A DNA stretch of 64,000 bases from Intestinibacillus sp. Marseille-P6563. Lineage in GTDB: Bacteria; Bacillota; Clostridia; Oscillospirales; Butyricicoccaceae. The notes under the pieces are model-generated. The model was not told the DNA's origin and did no database searches. It worked only from the letters and a program-made list of their open reading frames with translations. The stretch is taken from positions 1,353,501 through 1,417,500 of the forward strand of contig NZ_UWOD01000002.1 of NCBI RefSeq assembly GCF_900604335.1, written 5' to 3'. Both the position numbers and the translations under genes were made by a program. This document shows positions 53,360-63,800 of this stretch, one piece after another; position 1 is the first letter of the stretch, and each line of letters starts with the position of its first letter.

Positions 53360-53368
53360 AAAAAGCGT

Positions 53369-53397
53369 ATCCCGGCGGTTCATCCCGCCGGGATTTT
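53369..53397 (+). terminator. intrinsic terminator of the RND operon
   Basis: ATCCCGGCGG (53369-53378) pairs with CCGCCGGGAT (53385-53394), followed by T-rich sequence. Confidence 0.9.
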
Positions 53398-53407
53398 CTC
53401 TGGGCGA

Positions 53408-53436
53408 TTGACAAACGCCCCAAAACAGGATAAGCT
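53408..53436 (+). promoter_or_regulatory. promoter of the FlK-like thioesterase gene
   Basis: Consensus TTGACA (53408-53413) with a weak -10 TAAGCT at 17 bases (53431-53436). GCGAGGAG precedes the ATG. Confidence 0.6.
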
Positions 53437-53470
53437 GGAAACAGACTGATAAAAGCGAGGAGTTTAAGCT

Positions 53471-53863
53471 ATGCTGACAACCGGTATCCAAGGCAAAAAA
53501 GAAATCACGGTCACCGAAAACCTGCTGGCCAATCAGGTCGGCAGCGGCCTGGTGGCTGTTTATGCGACCCCAATGATGATTGCAGGCATGGAAGGCACGG
53601 CCGCGGGCTCGGTAGCCGACGCGCTCGACCCCGGCAAGACCACCGTGGGCATTCAGATGAACGTCAGCCACGTGGCTGCCACCCCGGCAGGCATGAAGGT
53701 GCGGTTTGAAACCGAACTGACCGAGATCGCCCCGAACGGCAAGGTACTCACCTTCCGTGTGGCAGCCTACGACGAAGCGGGCCTGATCGGCGAAGGCACC
53801 CATCAGCGTGCGATTGTCGACAAGGAGCGTTTTGAAGCTAAGGCACAGGCCAAAAAGGCGTAA
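53471..53863 (+). CDS. FlK-like hotdog thioesterase
   Basis: A 130-residue hotdog protein similar to fluoroacetyl-CoA thioesterase FlK. The catalytic triad positions align: Thr33 (YATPMM), Glu41 (GMEGTA) and His67 (VSHVAATPAG). Most such homologues act on ordinary short acyl-CoAs, so fluoroacetate detoxification is only one option. It is transcribed alone between two terminators. Confidence 0.87.
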   Translation: MLTTGIQGKKEITVTENLLANQVGSGLVAVYATPMMIAGMEGTAAGSVADALDPGKTTVGIQMNVSHVAATPAGMKVRFETELTEIAPNGKVLTFRVAAYDEAGLIGEGTHQRAIVDKERFEAKAQAKKA

Positions 53864-53867
53864 ATAC

Positions 53868-53907
53868 AAAAAGACCGTTCCCCGGCTGGGGAGCGGTCTT
53901 TTTTTCA
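53868..53907. terminator. shared bidirectional terminator
   Basis: A stem of AAAAAGACCG-TCCCC pairs with GGGGA-CGGTCTTTTT, with A and T runs on each side. It serves the thioesterase gene (plus) and the patatin gene (minus), and overlaps the patatin stop codon. Confidence 0.92.
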
Positions 53908-54747
53908 GTCAAACAGCGCGCGGATGGCGCCCATATTGTCCATGGCAAGCTGATAACCGTGGTCGTAGCTGCGGTGCAGGACGGATACGTCCTTTTCAAA
54001 CGAGTCCAGCGACATGGCGGGGCGTAAAATGACCGTGTCGGCTGGCGCACGGCGCTTGAGTTCGTCCAGCAGCAGCGTGGTCTGGTTGTAGCGTTCGGCG
54101 CGGTGCAGCATGGTCTGCTCCATGGCCGGGAACCGGTGCCGCATGGCCCGTGCCCCCAGGCGCACATAAGGCGTGGTGGTTTTCCAGTAGCCCGCCGGAC
54201 GGGTCAAAATAACCAGATTGCGGCGGCTGCCGTCGCGCAGCGCCTGCGCGATGGGCACCGAGTCGGCTACGCCGCCGTCATAGTAGGGCGTGCCGTCAAT
54301 CTCAATGGGCGGGAACATGTGCGGCAGCGCACAGGTCGCCCGCAGCAGGGTGCACGGCCGGTCGAGCTGCATGCCGTCCAGATATTCGGCCTTGCCGGTC
54401 AGCGCGTTGGTCACGCCGACCCGTACCCGCCCCGGATAGCGGCGGAAAGTTTCCCAGTCAAAGGGCACCAGCCGGTTGGGCACCTCGTCAAAGACAAAGT
54501 CCAGCCCAAAGATCGATCCGCATTTGGCGAAATTCCGCATGGACAGATAGCGTTTGTCGTTGCGATAGGTGGTGAAGATGCGCAGATTGCGGCCGCGCTG
54601 GCGGGCCAGATAGGAAAAGGCATAGGTGATGCCGGCCGACACGCCGGACATGTAGTCAAACATCAGCCCCTCATCGAGCAGGGCGTCGAGTACGCCGCAG
54701 GAGAACACCGGGCGGAAGGTGCCGCCCTCGAGAATCAGTCCGGGCAT
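53905..54747 (-). CDS. patatin-like phospholipase
   Basis: A 280-residue acyl hydrolase with the Ser-Asp dyad of patatins: oxyanion block LEGGTFRPVFSCGVLDALLDEG at the N terminus, nucleophile Ser in SGVSAGI and catalytic Asp in YYDGGVADSVP. The second half is a helical extension seen in YjjU/RssA-like members. It starts 13 bases inside the RNase R coding end, so the two are co-transcribed. Membrane-lipid hydrolysis is likely. Confidence 0.92.
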   Translation of the reverse strand: MPGLILEGGTFRPVFSCGVLDALLDEGLMFDYMSGVSAGITYAFSYLARQRGRNLRIFTTYRNDKRYLSMRNFAKCGSIFGLDFVFDEVPNRLVPFDWETFRRYPGRVRVGVTNALTGKAEYLDGMQLDRPCTLLRATCALPHMFPPIEIDGTPYYDGGVADSVPIAQALRDGSRRNLVILTRPAGYWKTTTPYVRLGARAMRHRFPAMEQTMLHRAERYNQTTLLLDELKRRAPADTVILRPAMSLDSFEKDVSVLHRSYDHGYQLAMDNMGAIRALFD

Positions 54748-56855
54748 GGAGCGCTCCCCCCTTCCCCGGCGAGTGCAAAGTCGATCTGGCCGCTGGCGCG
54801 GCTCGCGCCGATCAAGCGCACGCGCACGGGCGTGCCGATGGTGTAGCGCACCCCACTGCGATTGAATAGCACCATTTTTTGATCGTCGTATTCGTAGTAA
54901 CCGGGAAGCGCTTCCACCCGGATGAGGCCCTCGGCGCCGTTCGGCAGGGCGACGAACAGGCCGAATGCCTGCACGCCCGACACCTCGCCGTCAAATTCCT
55001 GACCGAGGAACTGCTCCATATAGGCGGCAATATACAGCTTGTCAATCTCGCGCTCGGCCGTGTCGGCGGCAAGTTCGCGGGTGGTCGACTGGATGGCCGC
55101 GTTTTCGACAAAGGTGTAGTCGGCGCGGGTGAAGGCCGCGCCATCGAGCGCACGCGTAAGCATGCGGTGGGTGGCAAGGTCGGGATACCGCCGGATGGGC
55201 GAGGTGAAATGCAGATAATACTTGGCCTGCAAGCCGTAATGGCCCAGGTTTTCCTCCGAATAGCGTGCGCGTGCAAGCGAACGCAACAATAGCGTCGGCA
55301 GGGCGCGCTGGCGCGGATCACCCGCCGCCTGGTCGAGCACGGCCTGAAGCTGGCGGGTGTCCTGCGGTTTGGAGGGGTCGATACGATGGCCGAACGGCCG
55401 GGCAAACTGGGCAAAGACGCGCAGCTTTTCCGGATCTGGGTTCTCGTGCACGCGGTACACCGCCGGGTGGTTGTGGGTGTCCATGAACTGGGCGACTGCC
55501 TCGTTGGCCTGGAGCATGAATTCCTCAATCATCTTTTCGGCGCGGCCGCGCGGACGGTAAAATACATCCACCGGTTCGCCCTGCTCGTCCACCGCAATTT
55601 CGGCTTCTGGGATGTCCAGATCGAGCGCGCCGCGCTCCATGCGCCGGCGGCGCAGCAGGTCGGCCAAATCGGCCATTTTCCGGGCGGTATCCACCAGAAA
55701 ATCGTATTTTTTACACAGTTCGGCGTCGCCGTCCAGGATTTTATTCACGTTGTTATAGGTCATGCGCGCCTTGGAGCGGATGACCGATTTGGCAAACTCG
55801 GCCTTGTGGCAGCGGCCATCCGGCCCAATTTCGAGGAAGGCCGAAAAGGCCAGCCGGTCCTCCCCTGGCACGAGCGAGCACAGCCCGTCGGACAGGGCAA
55901 ACGGCAGCATGGGCACCACGTGGCCGGGATAATAGACCGAAGTGCCGCGGCGGTAGGCTTCGGCATCAAGCGGACTGTCGGGTGTAACATAGTGTGACAC
56001 ATCTGCGATGTGCACGCCGAGCTGCACGCGTCCGTTCGCGAGCGGCTTGAGCGATACGGCGTCGTCAAAGTCTTTGGCGCTGTCGCCGTCGATGGTGAAA
56101 ATGAGTTCGTCCCGCAGGTCGCGCCGTCCGGCGTAGGCATCTGCCGGGACGCGATCGCCCAGCGAACCGGCCTGCTGCTGCGCATCCTCTGGGAACGCTT
56201 CCTGGATGCCGTTTTCATGCAGAATGGCCGCAATGGACGCCTGCATGGTCCCGTTTTTGCCAAAAACCTGCACGACAGCCGCCTGCGGCAGCACCCGGCC
56301 TTCGCCGTAATACATCATGCGCACCGCGACCTTGTCGCCCGGCTGCGCCCCGCCCAGATGGGCCTTGGGCAGTACGATTTCGGACGGATATTTCTTGCTG
56401 GACGGCTCCAAAACGAACGATTTGCCGCGCTGACGCACCGCGCCTAGGATTTCGGCGCGGCTGCGTTCCAGGATGCGTGCCACCTCGCCTTCGCGGCGGC
56501 GGGTGCCATCCCGACGGCGGCCGTCCTCGCCCAGCCGGACGAGCACATGGTCGCCCTGCCAGGCGCCGCCGTCCGCGTGGGGCGGGATGAAAATATCGCC
56601 CTTGTCGTCCTTTTCGTCCGGGGCGACAAAGGCAAAGCCGCGCTCGGTCGCCAGGAACGTGCCGGCGATATAACCGTAATGGGCGGCTTGGGCCAGACGG
56701 TTCTTTTTGTTTTTGACGATCTTGCCGCTGGCGGTCAGGCGCTGGATGCAGTCGGCAAGCGCCTGTTTGCCGACACCCGGCAGCTGGCGGCGCAGTTCCT
56801 CCTGCCGCTGGGGCCGCGCGAGTAGTTCAAAGACCTTTTGGTCGAGCGAATCCAT
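54735..56855 (-). CDS. rnr: ribonuclease R
   Basis: A 706-residue 3'-5' exoribonuclease that degrades structured RNA and aids tmRNA-linked quality control. It has an N-terminal winged helix (QKVFELLARPQRQEELRR), cold-shock domains (about 65-230), the RNB catalytic core with IDGDSAKDFDDAVSL and VHIADVSHYVT (magnesium-binding Asp residues) and a C-terminal S1 domain (about 620-695). GGAGGG precedes the ATG at 56855. The patatin gene overlaps its 3' end. The usual basic C-terminal tail is short. Confidence 0.96.
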   Translation of the reverse strand: MDSLDQKVFELLARPQRQEELRRQLPGVGKQALADCIQRLTASGKIVKNKKNRLAQAAHYGYIAGTFLATERGFAFVAPDEKDDKGDIFIPPHADGGAWQGDHVLVRLGEDGRRRDGTRRREGEVARILERSRAEILGAVRQRGKSFVLEPSSKKYPSEIVLPKAHLGGAQPGDKVAVRMMYYGEGRVLPQAAVVQVFGKNGTMQASIAAILHENGIQEAFPEDAQQQAGSLGDRVPADAYAGRRDLRDELIFTIDGDSAKDFDDAVSLKPLANGRVQLGVHIADVSHYVTPDSPLDAEAYRRGTSVYYPGHVVPMLPFALSDGLCSLVPGEDRLAFSAFLEIGPDGRCHKAEFAKSVIRSKARMTYNNVNKILDGDAELCKKYDFLVDTARKMADLADLLRRRRMERGALDLDIPEAEIAVDEQGEPVDVFYRPRGRAEKMIEEFMLQANEAVAQFMDTHNHPAVYRVHENPDPEKLRVFAQFARPFGHRIDPSKPQDTRQLQAVLDQAAGDPRQRALPTLLLRSLARARYSEENLGHYGLQAKYYLHFTSPIRRYPDLATHRMLTRALDGAAFTRADYTFVENAAIQSTTRELAADTAEREIDKLYIAAYMEQFLGQEFDGEVSGVQAFGLFVALPNGAEGLIRVEALPGYYEYDDQKMVLFNRSGVRYTIGTPVRVRLIGASRASGQIDFALAGEGGSAPCPD

Positions 56856-56921
56856 GAGATGCCCTCCTTCCGGATTTTGGGGATGCTTTCATTATACGCC
56901 CCCGCCGGACAATTTAAAAGA

Positions 56922-56953
56922 ACAAAAAACCACTATCCGAAGATAGTGGTTTT
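56922..56953 (-). terminator. intrinsic terminator of the tRNA operon
   Basis: AAAACCACTATC (56926-56937) pairs with GATAGTGGTTTT (56942-56953), loop CGAA, with T-rich sequence on the minus strand just past the last tRNA. Confidence 0.93.
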
Positions 56954-56956
56954 GTT

Positions 56957-57032
56957 TGGAGCGGATGACGAGGCTCGAACTCGCTACCTCCACCTTGGCA
57001 AGGTGGCGCTCTACCAGATGAGCTACATCCGC
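56957..57032 (-). tRNA. tRNA-Gly (GCC)
   Basis: A 76-base cloverleaf with a GCGGATG/CATCCGC acceptor stem, anticodon loop TTGCCAA with GCC, T-loop GTTCGAGCC and an encoded 3' CCA. Third tRNA of a Asp-Phe-Gly cluster on the minus strand. Confidence 0.97.
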
Positions 57033-57037
57033 ATCTA

Positions 57038-57113
57038 TGGTGCCTCCGGGCGGAATCGAACCACCGACACGGGGATTTTCAGTCCCCTGCTCTACCGACT
57101 GAGCTACAGAGGC
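57038..57113 (-). tRNA. tRNA-Phe (GAA)
   Basis: A 76-base cloverleaf: acceptor GCCTCTG/CGGAGGC, anticodon loop CTGAAAA with GAA, T-loop GTTCGATTC, discriminator A and an encoded CCA. Five bases separate it from tRNA-Gly. Confidence 0.98.
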
Positions 57114-57122
57114 GAATGAAAG

Positions 57123-57199
57123 TGGCGACCCGGAAGGGACTTGAACCCTCGACCTCTGGCGTGACAGGCCAGCGCTCTAACCGACTGAGCTACCGGGCC
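57123..57199 (-). tRNA. tRNA-Asp (GTC)
   Basis: A 77-base cloverleaf: acceptor GGCCCGG/CCGGGTC with one G-U pair, anticodon loop CTGTCAC with GTC, T-loop GTTCAAGTC, discriminator G and an encoded CCA. First tRNA of the cluster. Confidence 0.98.
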
Positions 57200-57218
57200 A
57201 CTTGCAAAGCGCTTAATA

Positions 57219-57247
57219 AATATACCCAATAATCCGCCATTTGTCAA
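57219..57247 (-). promoter_or_regulatory. promoter of the tRNA cluster
   Basis: On the minus strand TTGACA (57242-57247), a 17-base spacer and TATATT (57219-57224), about 20 bases before tRNA-Asp. Confidence 0.88.
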
Positions 57248-57314
57248 CAGGTTTTTCAAAAAAATTTGAAAGAAATTTTACCGCGTCTTTGCAGACCATG
57301 GCGGCAGGGTTCGC

Positions 57315-57344
57315 TTGACCGTCCGCCCCGCGTCATGCTATGCT
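57315..57344 (+). promoter_or_regulatory. promoter of addBA
   Basis: TTGACC (57315-57320), an 18-base spacer and TATGCT (57339-57344) lie 40 bases before the addB ATG. Confidence 0.62.
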
Positions 57345-57383
57345 GAAACCAATCACAATCCCAGCACAAAAGGAGGGATCCCC

Positions 57384-60300
57384 ATGCGCATTTTCATCGG
57401 GCGCGGCGGGAGCGGCAAAACCACCGCCATCCTGCGCGAAATCGCGCAAAAAGCCGAACAAGGCGAAGGTCGGCAGATCTTGCTTGTCCCGGAACTGTTT
57501 TCCCACGCCTACGAGCGGCGGCTGGCACAGGCAACCAATAACCACGGCGGCCGCACGGCCGAGGTTATCACCTTTTCCCGCCTGACCGGGCGGGTATTTG
57601 CCGAGATGGGGGGCCTAGCCGATGTGGCCCTCACCCCGGCCGGCCGGCTGCTGACCCTGACCGAAGCCGCCCGCCGGGTGGACGCCGGCCTGTCCACCTA
57701 TCGCGGTCTGGCTGACAAACCCGAATTGGTCAAAGAGATGCTCACCATCATCGACGAGTGCAAGACCTGCCGCGTGCGGCCCGAGGACACCTTCCGCGCC
57801 GCGGGCGAGCTGCGCGAGGAAGCCCCCGCGCTCGCCGAAAAGTTAAGCGACCTGTCCCAGCTATTTACGGCCTATGAAGCGCTGTGCGACAATACCCTGC
57901 CCGACCCGCGCGACGCGCTCACCCGCATGGCAGAACTGCTGCCCCAAAGCACCGTTCTGCGCGGCGCCGAGGTCTATGTGGACGGTTTCGCGTCCTTTAC
58001 CCCCCAGGAAGTCGCGGTGCTCGACGCCCTGCTGCATCTGGGCCTGTCGCTGACCGCGGCGGTCACCGTCGACCCAAAGGAGCCCGACCTGTTTGTATCC
58101 GCCGATAAGACCGTGCGCCTGCTGCGGCGCATGGCGTCCCGTGTCGGCAAACCGGCGGATGTGACCGATTTTGGCGAATGCAAGCTCGAAAAACCGCACG
58201 ATTTGGCGGTTTTGGAGCGCGAAGGCCTGCTGCCGACCTCGACGCCTACCCCTTCGGACGGGCACAGCGTCCGCCTGTTTTATGCGTCCAACCCCTTCGA
58301 GGAGTGCGAACACGCGGCGGCTTACATCCGTCGCACCGTCCAGCAGACCGGGGCGCGCTGGCGCGACTTTGCCGTTATTTCCCGGGACGGGGACCGCTAC
58401 ACCGCGGCCCTGCAAATGGCCATGGCGCGATATGATGTGCCCATCTTCCAGAGCGCCAAGGCCGACCTGCTCACCCGCCCACCGCTGCGGCTGGTGACCG
58501 GCGCACTCGCGGTCGTGACCGGTGGCTGGCGGTATGAGGATGTGTTCGGGTGTCTGAAAACCGGGCTGTGCAATCTGGAGCCAGATGAGATCGACCGGCT
58601 GGAAAACTACGTGCTCGCCTGGCGGGTGCGCGGCGCGTCGGCCTGGCGCACCGACTTCACCGGTCACCCGGACGGCTACGGCTACCAGATGGACGAAGCG
58701 GCCCAGCAGGAGTTGGACGAACTCAACGCGCTGCGTGCACGTGCGGCAGCACCCTTTGCCGCGCTGGCCGACGGCCTGCGGGAAGTCGGACTGGCGCGCG
58801 AATTTTTGCAGGCGCTCTATGATTTTCTGACCGCTCAGGGCACGCCTGACCGCATGGCCGACCGCGCAGCCGGGTATGAGCAGGCGGGCGAACTGCAGCT
58901 GGCCGACGAATACCGCCAGCTGTGGGAAATTCTCGTCACCGCCATGGAGGAAATGGCCTGGGTGTGCGGCGATAGCCCCATGGATTTGGAGCGGTTCGCC
59001 GCCCTGTTCCCGCTGGTGCTGGGTGAGTACGACGTGGGTTCCATCCCGGTGTCGCTCGACCGCGTGACCTGCGGCGCCATCGACCGCGTATGCGGCGGGG
59101 GACGGTTCAAGCACGTGATTTTGCTCGGTGTCAACGACGGCTTGCTGCCCAAGGCGCCCGCGAGCGCGGGCATTTTGAGCGACAACGACCGCTTAGCGCT
59201 CGATAATCTGGGCCTGAGCCTGTCGGCGTCGGGCGCTGAGCGCATGCTCATGGAGCAGGAGACCATCTACAAAGCCCTGGCCTGCCCGACCGAAAGCCTG
59301 CTGCTGTCCTGCCATCTGGCCGGGGCGGACGGCAAGGAGATGCGACCGTCCTATCTGCTGGGGGCGTTTCGGTTAAAACTGCCCGGCCTGCCGGTGGAGA
59401 CCGGCGCCGGGGCAGCGGATGCCGACCGCCTGTGCGCCGACCGTCCGGCGGTCGAACTGGCCTGCGCGGCCCTGTCCGAGGGCGCACGCACCTCGGCCCA
59501 GCAGGCGGCGCTTGATTATTTTGCGGAGGATGAGCGCGTGCACCGCGCCAAAAATGCACGCATTAGCCGCGGGCCGGTGGCTGACCGCAAAACGGTCGAG
59601 GGGCTGTACGGCAAAATCCCCGGCCTGACCGCGTCGCGGGTCGATTTGTTCTATTCCTGCCGGTTCGCCTTCTTTATGCGCCACGGCCTGCGCGCCAAGC
59701 CCCGCCGCCGCGCAGCCTTCGCCGCGCCCGAAACCGGCACCTTCATCCATTATGTCCTGGAAAATACTTTGGCCGATCTGGATAAGACCCCGGACGGCGC
59801 GCGCGGCGCAGACGCCGATACCGTCCGCCGCACGATGAAGAAATGGGTGCAGACCTATGTGGAGACCTACCTCGGCAGTCTGGACAAGCAGACCGCGCGG
59901 TTCCGGTATCTGTTCCGGCGGCTGGTCAAGATGATGGGCGGCATTTTGGAAAACGTGCTGGACGAAATGCGAAACTCGGACTTTTCGCCCATTGACTATG
60001 AATTGAAATTCGGTTTTGACGGCGACCTGCCGCCCGTGCGCTGCGCGGAAGGGGAGGACGCGGTCTACCTGAGCGGCACGGCCGACCGCGTGGACGGCTA
60101 TGTTAGGGGCGGACGGCTGTATGTGCGCGTGATGGACTACAAAAGCGGCTACAAGTCGTTTTCGCTCTCGGACGTCTGGAATGGCCTCAATTTGCAGCTC
60201 ATCATTTATCTCTTTGCCATCGAGCGGGAGGGGCTGGAACGCTACCGCCACAAGCTGGCCGCCGACCTGGACGGCATCGAGGCCGCGGGCGTGCTGTACA

Positions 60301-60809
60301 TCCCGGCGCGCGACGAGGTGATGGACTTGGACGCCGACGAGCCGGACGAGGACAAGCTGCGCGCCCTGAAGGACAAGGCGTTGCGCCGCAGCGGGCTGGT
60401 CAGCGACGATTTAACGCTCTTGGAAGCCATGGAGCACGGCCTTGCCGACGAGAGCCGGTTCCTGCCGGTCAAGCTCAAAGTGGCCAAGCCCACCAAAAAG
60501 AATCCCGACCCGGCGCCGACGCTGTCGGCCACGTCGGCCGTGGCCGATCTGGCCCGGTTTGGCCGTCTGGCGCGGTTTGCGCAGGGCAAGCTGATCGAGA
60601 TGGGCCGCGAACTCAAGGCGGGCAGCATCGACGCCGCGCCCTGCCGCCATGGGCAGGCGCTGCAATGCGACTGGTGCGAATTCCGCGCCGCCTGCCGGTT
60701 TGACGAAACACTGGGCGACCGGGTGCGCGCGCTCGCCCATTTAAAGGACAGCGAATTTTGGGAAAAACTCGAGGAAGGAGGGGAGGACCATGCCGAAGTG
60801 GACGGATGA
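57384..60809 (+). CDS. addB: ATP-dependent helicase/nuclease AddB
   Basis: AddB pairs with AddA to process double-strand breaks and load RecA (the Firmicutes counterpart of RecBCD). The 1,141-residue protein opens with Walker A FIGRGGSGKTT. The rest of the helicase-like body is degenerate, as usual for AddB. The C-terminal RecB-type nuclease contains VMDYKSGYKSF and the four-Cys iron-sulfur site: one Cys in DLFYSCRFAFF (about 760) and three in PCRHGQALQCDWCEFRAACRF at the end. AGGAGGG precedes the ATG at 57384. It overlaps addA by 20 bases. Confidence 0.95.
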   Translation: MRIFIGRGGSGKTTAILREIAQKAEQGEGRQILLVPELFSHAYERRLAQATNNHGGRTAEVITFSRLTGRVFAEMGGLADVALTPAGRLLTLTEAARRVDAGLSTYRGLADKPELVKEMLTIIDECKTCRVRPEDTFRAAGELREEAPALAEKLSDLSQLFTAYEALCDNTLPDPRDALTRMAELLPQSTVLRGAEVYVDGFASFTPQEVAVLDALLHLGLSLTAAVTVDPKEPDLFVSADKTVRLLRRMASRVGKPADVTDFGECKLEKPHDLAVLEREGLLPTSTPTPSDGHSVRLFYASNPFEECEHAAAYIRRTVQQTGARWRDFAVISRDGDRYTAALQMAMARYDVPIFQSAKADLLTRPPLRLVTGALAVVTGGWRYEDVFGCLKTGLCNLEPDEIDRLENYVLAWRVRGASAWRTDFTGHPDGYGYQMDEAAQQELDELNALRARAAAPFAALADGLREVGLAREFLQALYDFLTAQGTPDRMADRAAGYEQAGELQLADEYRQLWEILVTAMEEMAWVCGDSPMDLERFAALFPLVLGEYDVGSIPVSLDRVTCGAIDRVCGGGRFKHVILLGVNDGLLPKAPASAGILSDNDRLALDNLGLSLSASGAERMLMEQETIYKALACPTESLLLSCHLAGADGKEMRPSYLLGAFRLKLPGLPVETGAGAADADRLCADRPAVELACAALSEGARTSAQQAALDYFAEDERVHRAKNARISRGPVADRKTVEGLYGKIPGLTASRVDLFYSCRFAFFMRHGLRAKPRRRAAFAAPETGTFIHYVLENTLADLDKTPDGARGADADTVRRTMKKWVQTYVETYLGSLDKQTARFRYLFRRLVKMMGGILENVLDEMRNSDFSPIDYELKFGFDGDLPPVRCAEGEDAVYLSGTADRVDGYVRGGRLYVRVMDYKSGYKSFSLSDVWNGLNLQLIIYLFAIEREGLERYRHKLAADLDGIEAAGVLYIPARDEVMDLDADEPDEDKLRALKDKALRRSGLVSDDLTLLEAMEHGLADESRFLPVKLKVAKPTKKNPDPAPTLSATSAVADLARFGRLARFAQGKLIEMGRELKAGSIDAAPCRHGQALQCDWCEFRAACRFDETLGDRVRALAHLKDSEFWEKLEEGGEDHAEVDG

Positions 60810-63800
60810 ACAATGGGCGGCCATTAAAGAAGACCGCGGCGCGCTGCTGGTGTCGGCGGCGGCCGGTTCGGGCAAGACGGCGGTGCTCGTCGAGCGGGTG
60901 CTGCGCCGCTTGACCGATGAAGCAAACCCGGCTGACATCGACCGTCTGCTGCTCGTAACTTACACCAGCGCGGCAGCCGCCGAAATGCGCGGCAAGATCG
61001 CGGATGCCATTACCAAACGCCTGAGCGAGCGGCCGGACGATGCCCGGCTGCGCCGCCAGCTGCTGCTCGTCCACCGGGCGCAGATCACGACCGTCCATGC
61101 CTTCTGCTTGCAGCTGGTGCGCGAACAGTTCGCTACCCTCGGCCTGCCACCCGATTTCCGCATTGCGGACGAGGGCGAACGGGCGGAAATGCAGGAGGAG
61201 TGCATGGAAACCGTCCTCGAAGCCGGGTACGACAGCGAGGACGAGGGCTTTTTAGCCCTGAGCGACCTGCTTTCGGCCGGACGGGACGACAAGCGGCTGA
61301 GCCAGGTCGTGCTCGAGGTGTTTGAGAAAATCCAGAGCCATGCCGACCCGGACGCCTTTTTGAGCGAGGTCGAGTCCATGTTCCAGGGCAACAGCGAAAA
61401 GCACCGCGCCGCCCTGTTGGACGAAGCCCGTAGCGCGGCCGAATACGGTCTGGACTGCCTGAAGCTGGCGCTCGGCGAACTGGAAACCGACGGCGACCTG
61501 AATGCCGCCTACGGCCCGGCCTTTCTGGCCGACGAAGCCCATGCCCGTGCCTTACTGGACGCCCTGGGCAAAGGCTGGGATGCGGCGGTCGCGGCCGCGC
61601 AGTCCATCACCCACGACCGCCTGGGCGCCGTCCGCGGGTACGAGGACAAAGCCTTTCAGGAGTACATCAAGGGCCTGCGCGACGAGTGGAAGGACGCCTG
61701 CGCCCGTATTCAAACCAGCCTGCTGGCCGTGGACGGAGGGGCCGAACAGGCCCACCGGGCGTTGGTCGCGCCCGCCATGGGCGCGTTGGTCGCCACCGTG
61801 TGCGCCTTTGGACGCGCGTTCGCCGACGAAAAACTGCGGCGGGGCGTGGCCGACTTCGGGGATTTGGAGCATTTCGCCGTGCGGCTGCTGCTCGAAAACG
61901 GCCAGCCGACCGCGCTGGCGCGGTCGGTCACGGCCGGGTTTGACGAAATCCTGGTCGATGAATACCAGGACACCAACGCCGTGCAGGAAGCCATCTTCAG
62001 TGCGGTCAGCCGCGAGGGGCGCAACCTATTCTTTGTCGGCGACGTCAAGCAGAGCATTTATGGTTTCCGCCTGGCCAACCCTTATATCTTTCTGGAAAAA
62101 TACCGCGCTTGGCCGGACGCGGACGGGGCAGAGGACGGCGCGCCGCGCAAGCTGAACCTGACGCGCAACTTCCGTTCGCGGGCGGCGGTGCTGGACGCGA
62201 CCAATTATATCTTCCGCCGCGTCATGTGTGAGGAGGTCGGCGACCTGGCTTACACCGACCGCGAAGCCCTCTATGTCGGCGCGGACTACCCGAATCCGGG
62301 AGACAGCCGCTACAAGACCGAGGTGCTGCTGCTCGACACCGCGGACGGCGAGGAGGACAAGACCGTCCTGGAAGCCGAACTGGTCGCGGGGCGCATCCGG
62401 CAGCTGCTGCGTGATGGCTTGCCGGTCTATGACCGTGGACAGGACGCCACGCGCCCGGTGTCGCCGGGGGATATCGTGATTTTGCTGCGTTCGATCAGCC
62501 GCAAGGCGGCCATTTACCGGCAGGCACTCGAAAAAATCGGCCTCAGTGCCGAAACCGACGAGTCGAGCGGCTTGCTCGCGACCAGCGAGGTTGCGGCCAT
62601 GGTGTCTTTCCTGCATGTCATCGACAACCCGCGGCAGGATGTCGAACTCATCGGCCTGCTGCGCTCGCCGCTCATCGGTTTTACCGAGCAGGAGCTGGCC
62701 GAAGTGCGGCTCACAGACAAAAAAGCCGCCTTCTTTGACGCCCTGCATCTGGCCGCCGAAGCGGGGAACGAAAAAGCTGCCCTGTTTTTGCAGCAGCTGG
62801 ACACCCTGCGCCGTCTGGCGACCGATTTGCCGGTGTCATCGCTGGTGCAGCGATTGTATGACCAGTACGGTGCACTCGGCGTCTATGGTGCGCTGCCGAA
62901 CGGCAAGCAGCGCCAGCGCAACCTGCTCGCCTTTTTCGAGCGGGCGCGCGCCTTTGAGGAAAACGGCAGCCGAGGTCTGTTCCGATTCACCGCCTTGCTG
63001 CGCGGCATGGCCGAGCGTGGCGAGGACTGGCAGACCGTCCGCGCGGGCGGCAGTGGCGGCGCGGTGCGCATGATGTCCATTCATAAGTCTAAGGGACTGG
63101 AATTTCCGATCGTCATCCTGGCCGACTGCGCCAAGTCGTTCAACGAGCAGGACTTGCGCGCGCCGGTTTTGGTGCATCCCGAACTGGGGCTGGGGCCCAA
63201 GTGCCGCGACCTGGCACGCGGGGTGCAGTATCCGACCCTGTGGCGGCAGGCGGTGGCCGTGCGCGCCCGGCGGGAAGCGGTCAGCGAGGAATTGCGCGTG
63301 TTATATGTTGCCCTGACCCGTGCCGAGGAAAAGCTGATTATCACCGCCGCCGGGGCGCGGCTTAACAAAGACCTGCAAAAATGGGCGACCCTGGCGCGGA
63401 TGGACCGGCTGCCGCCCTATGCGCTCTCGCGCATGCGCTCCACGCTGCCGTGGCTGCTGCTGCCGCTGCTGCGCCATCCGGCTGGGGATGCGCTCCGGCA
63501 GATGGCCGGATTTGACGGCCTGCCCGACCTGGATGCACCCGATGTGTTTGACATCCGGGTGGTCACGCCCGAAGCACTCGAAGCTGGGCGGGCCCAAGCG
63601 GATGCCGACCAAACCGAAGAGGAACGGCCGGTTGTCAATACCCGGCTGGATTATGTACATCCTTATTTGCAGGACATCCCGGCCAAGCTGACCGCCACCG
63701 GGGTGGGGCAAAGCTACAAGGCCGCCGAAGCGGCCGAGGATACCCCACTGCCGCGTCCCGAGGTTACGCTGCGGCAGCCGCGCTTTGCGCAGGAGAAACG

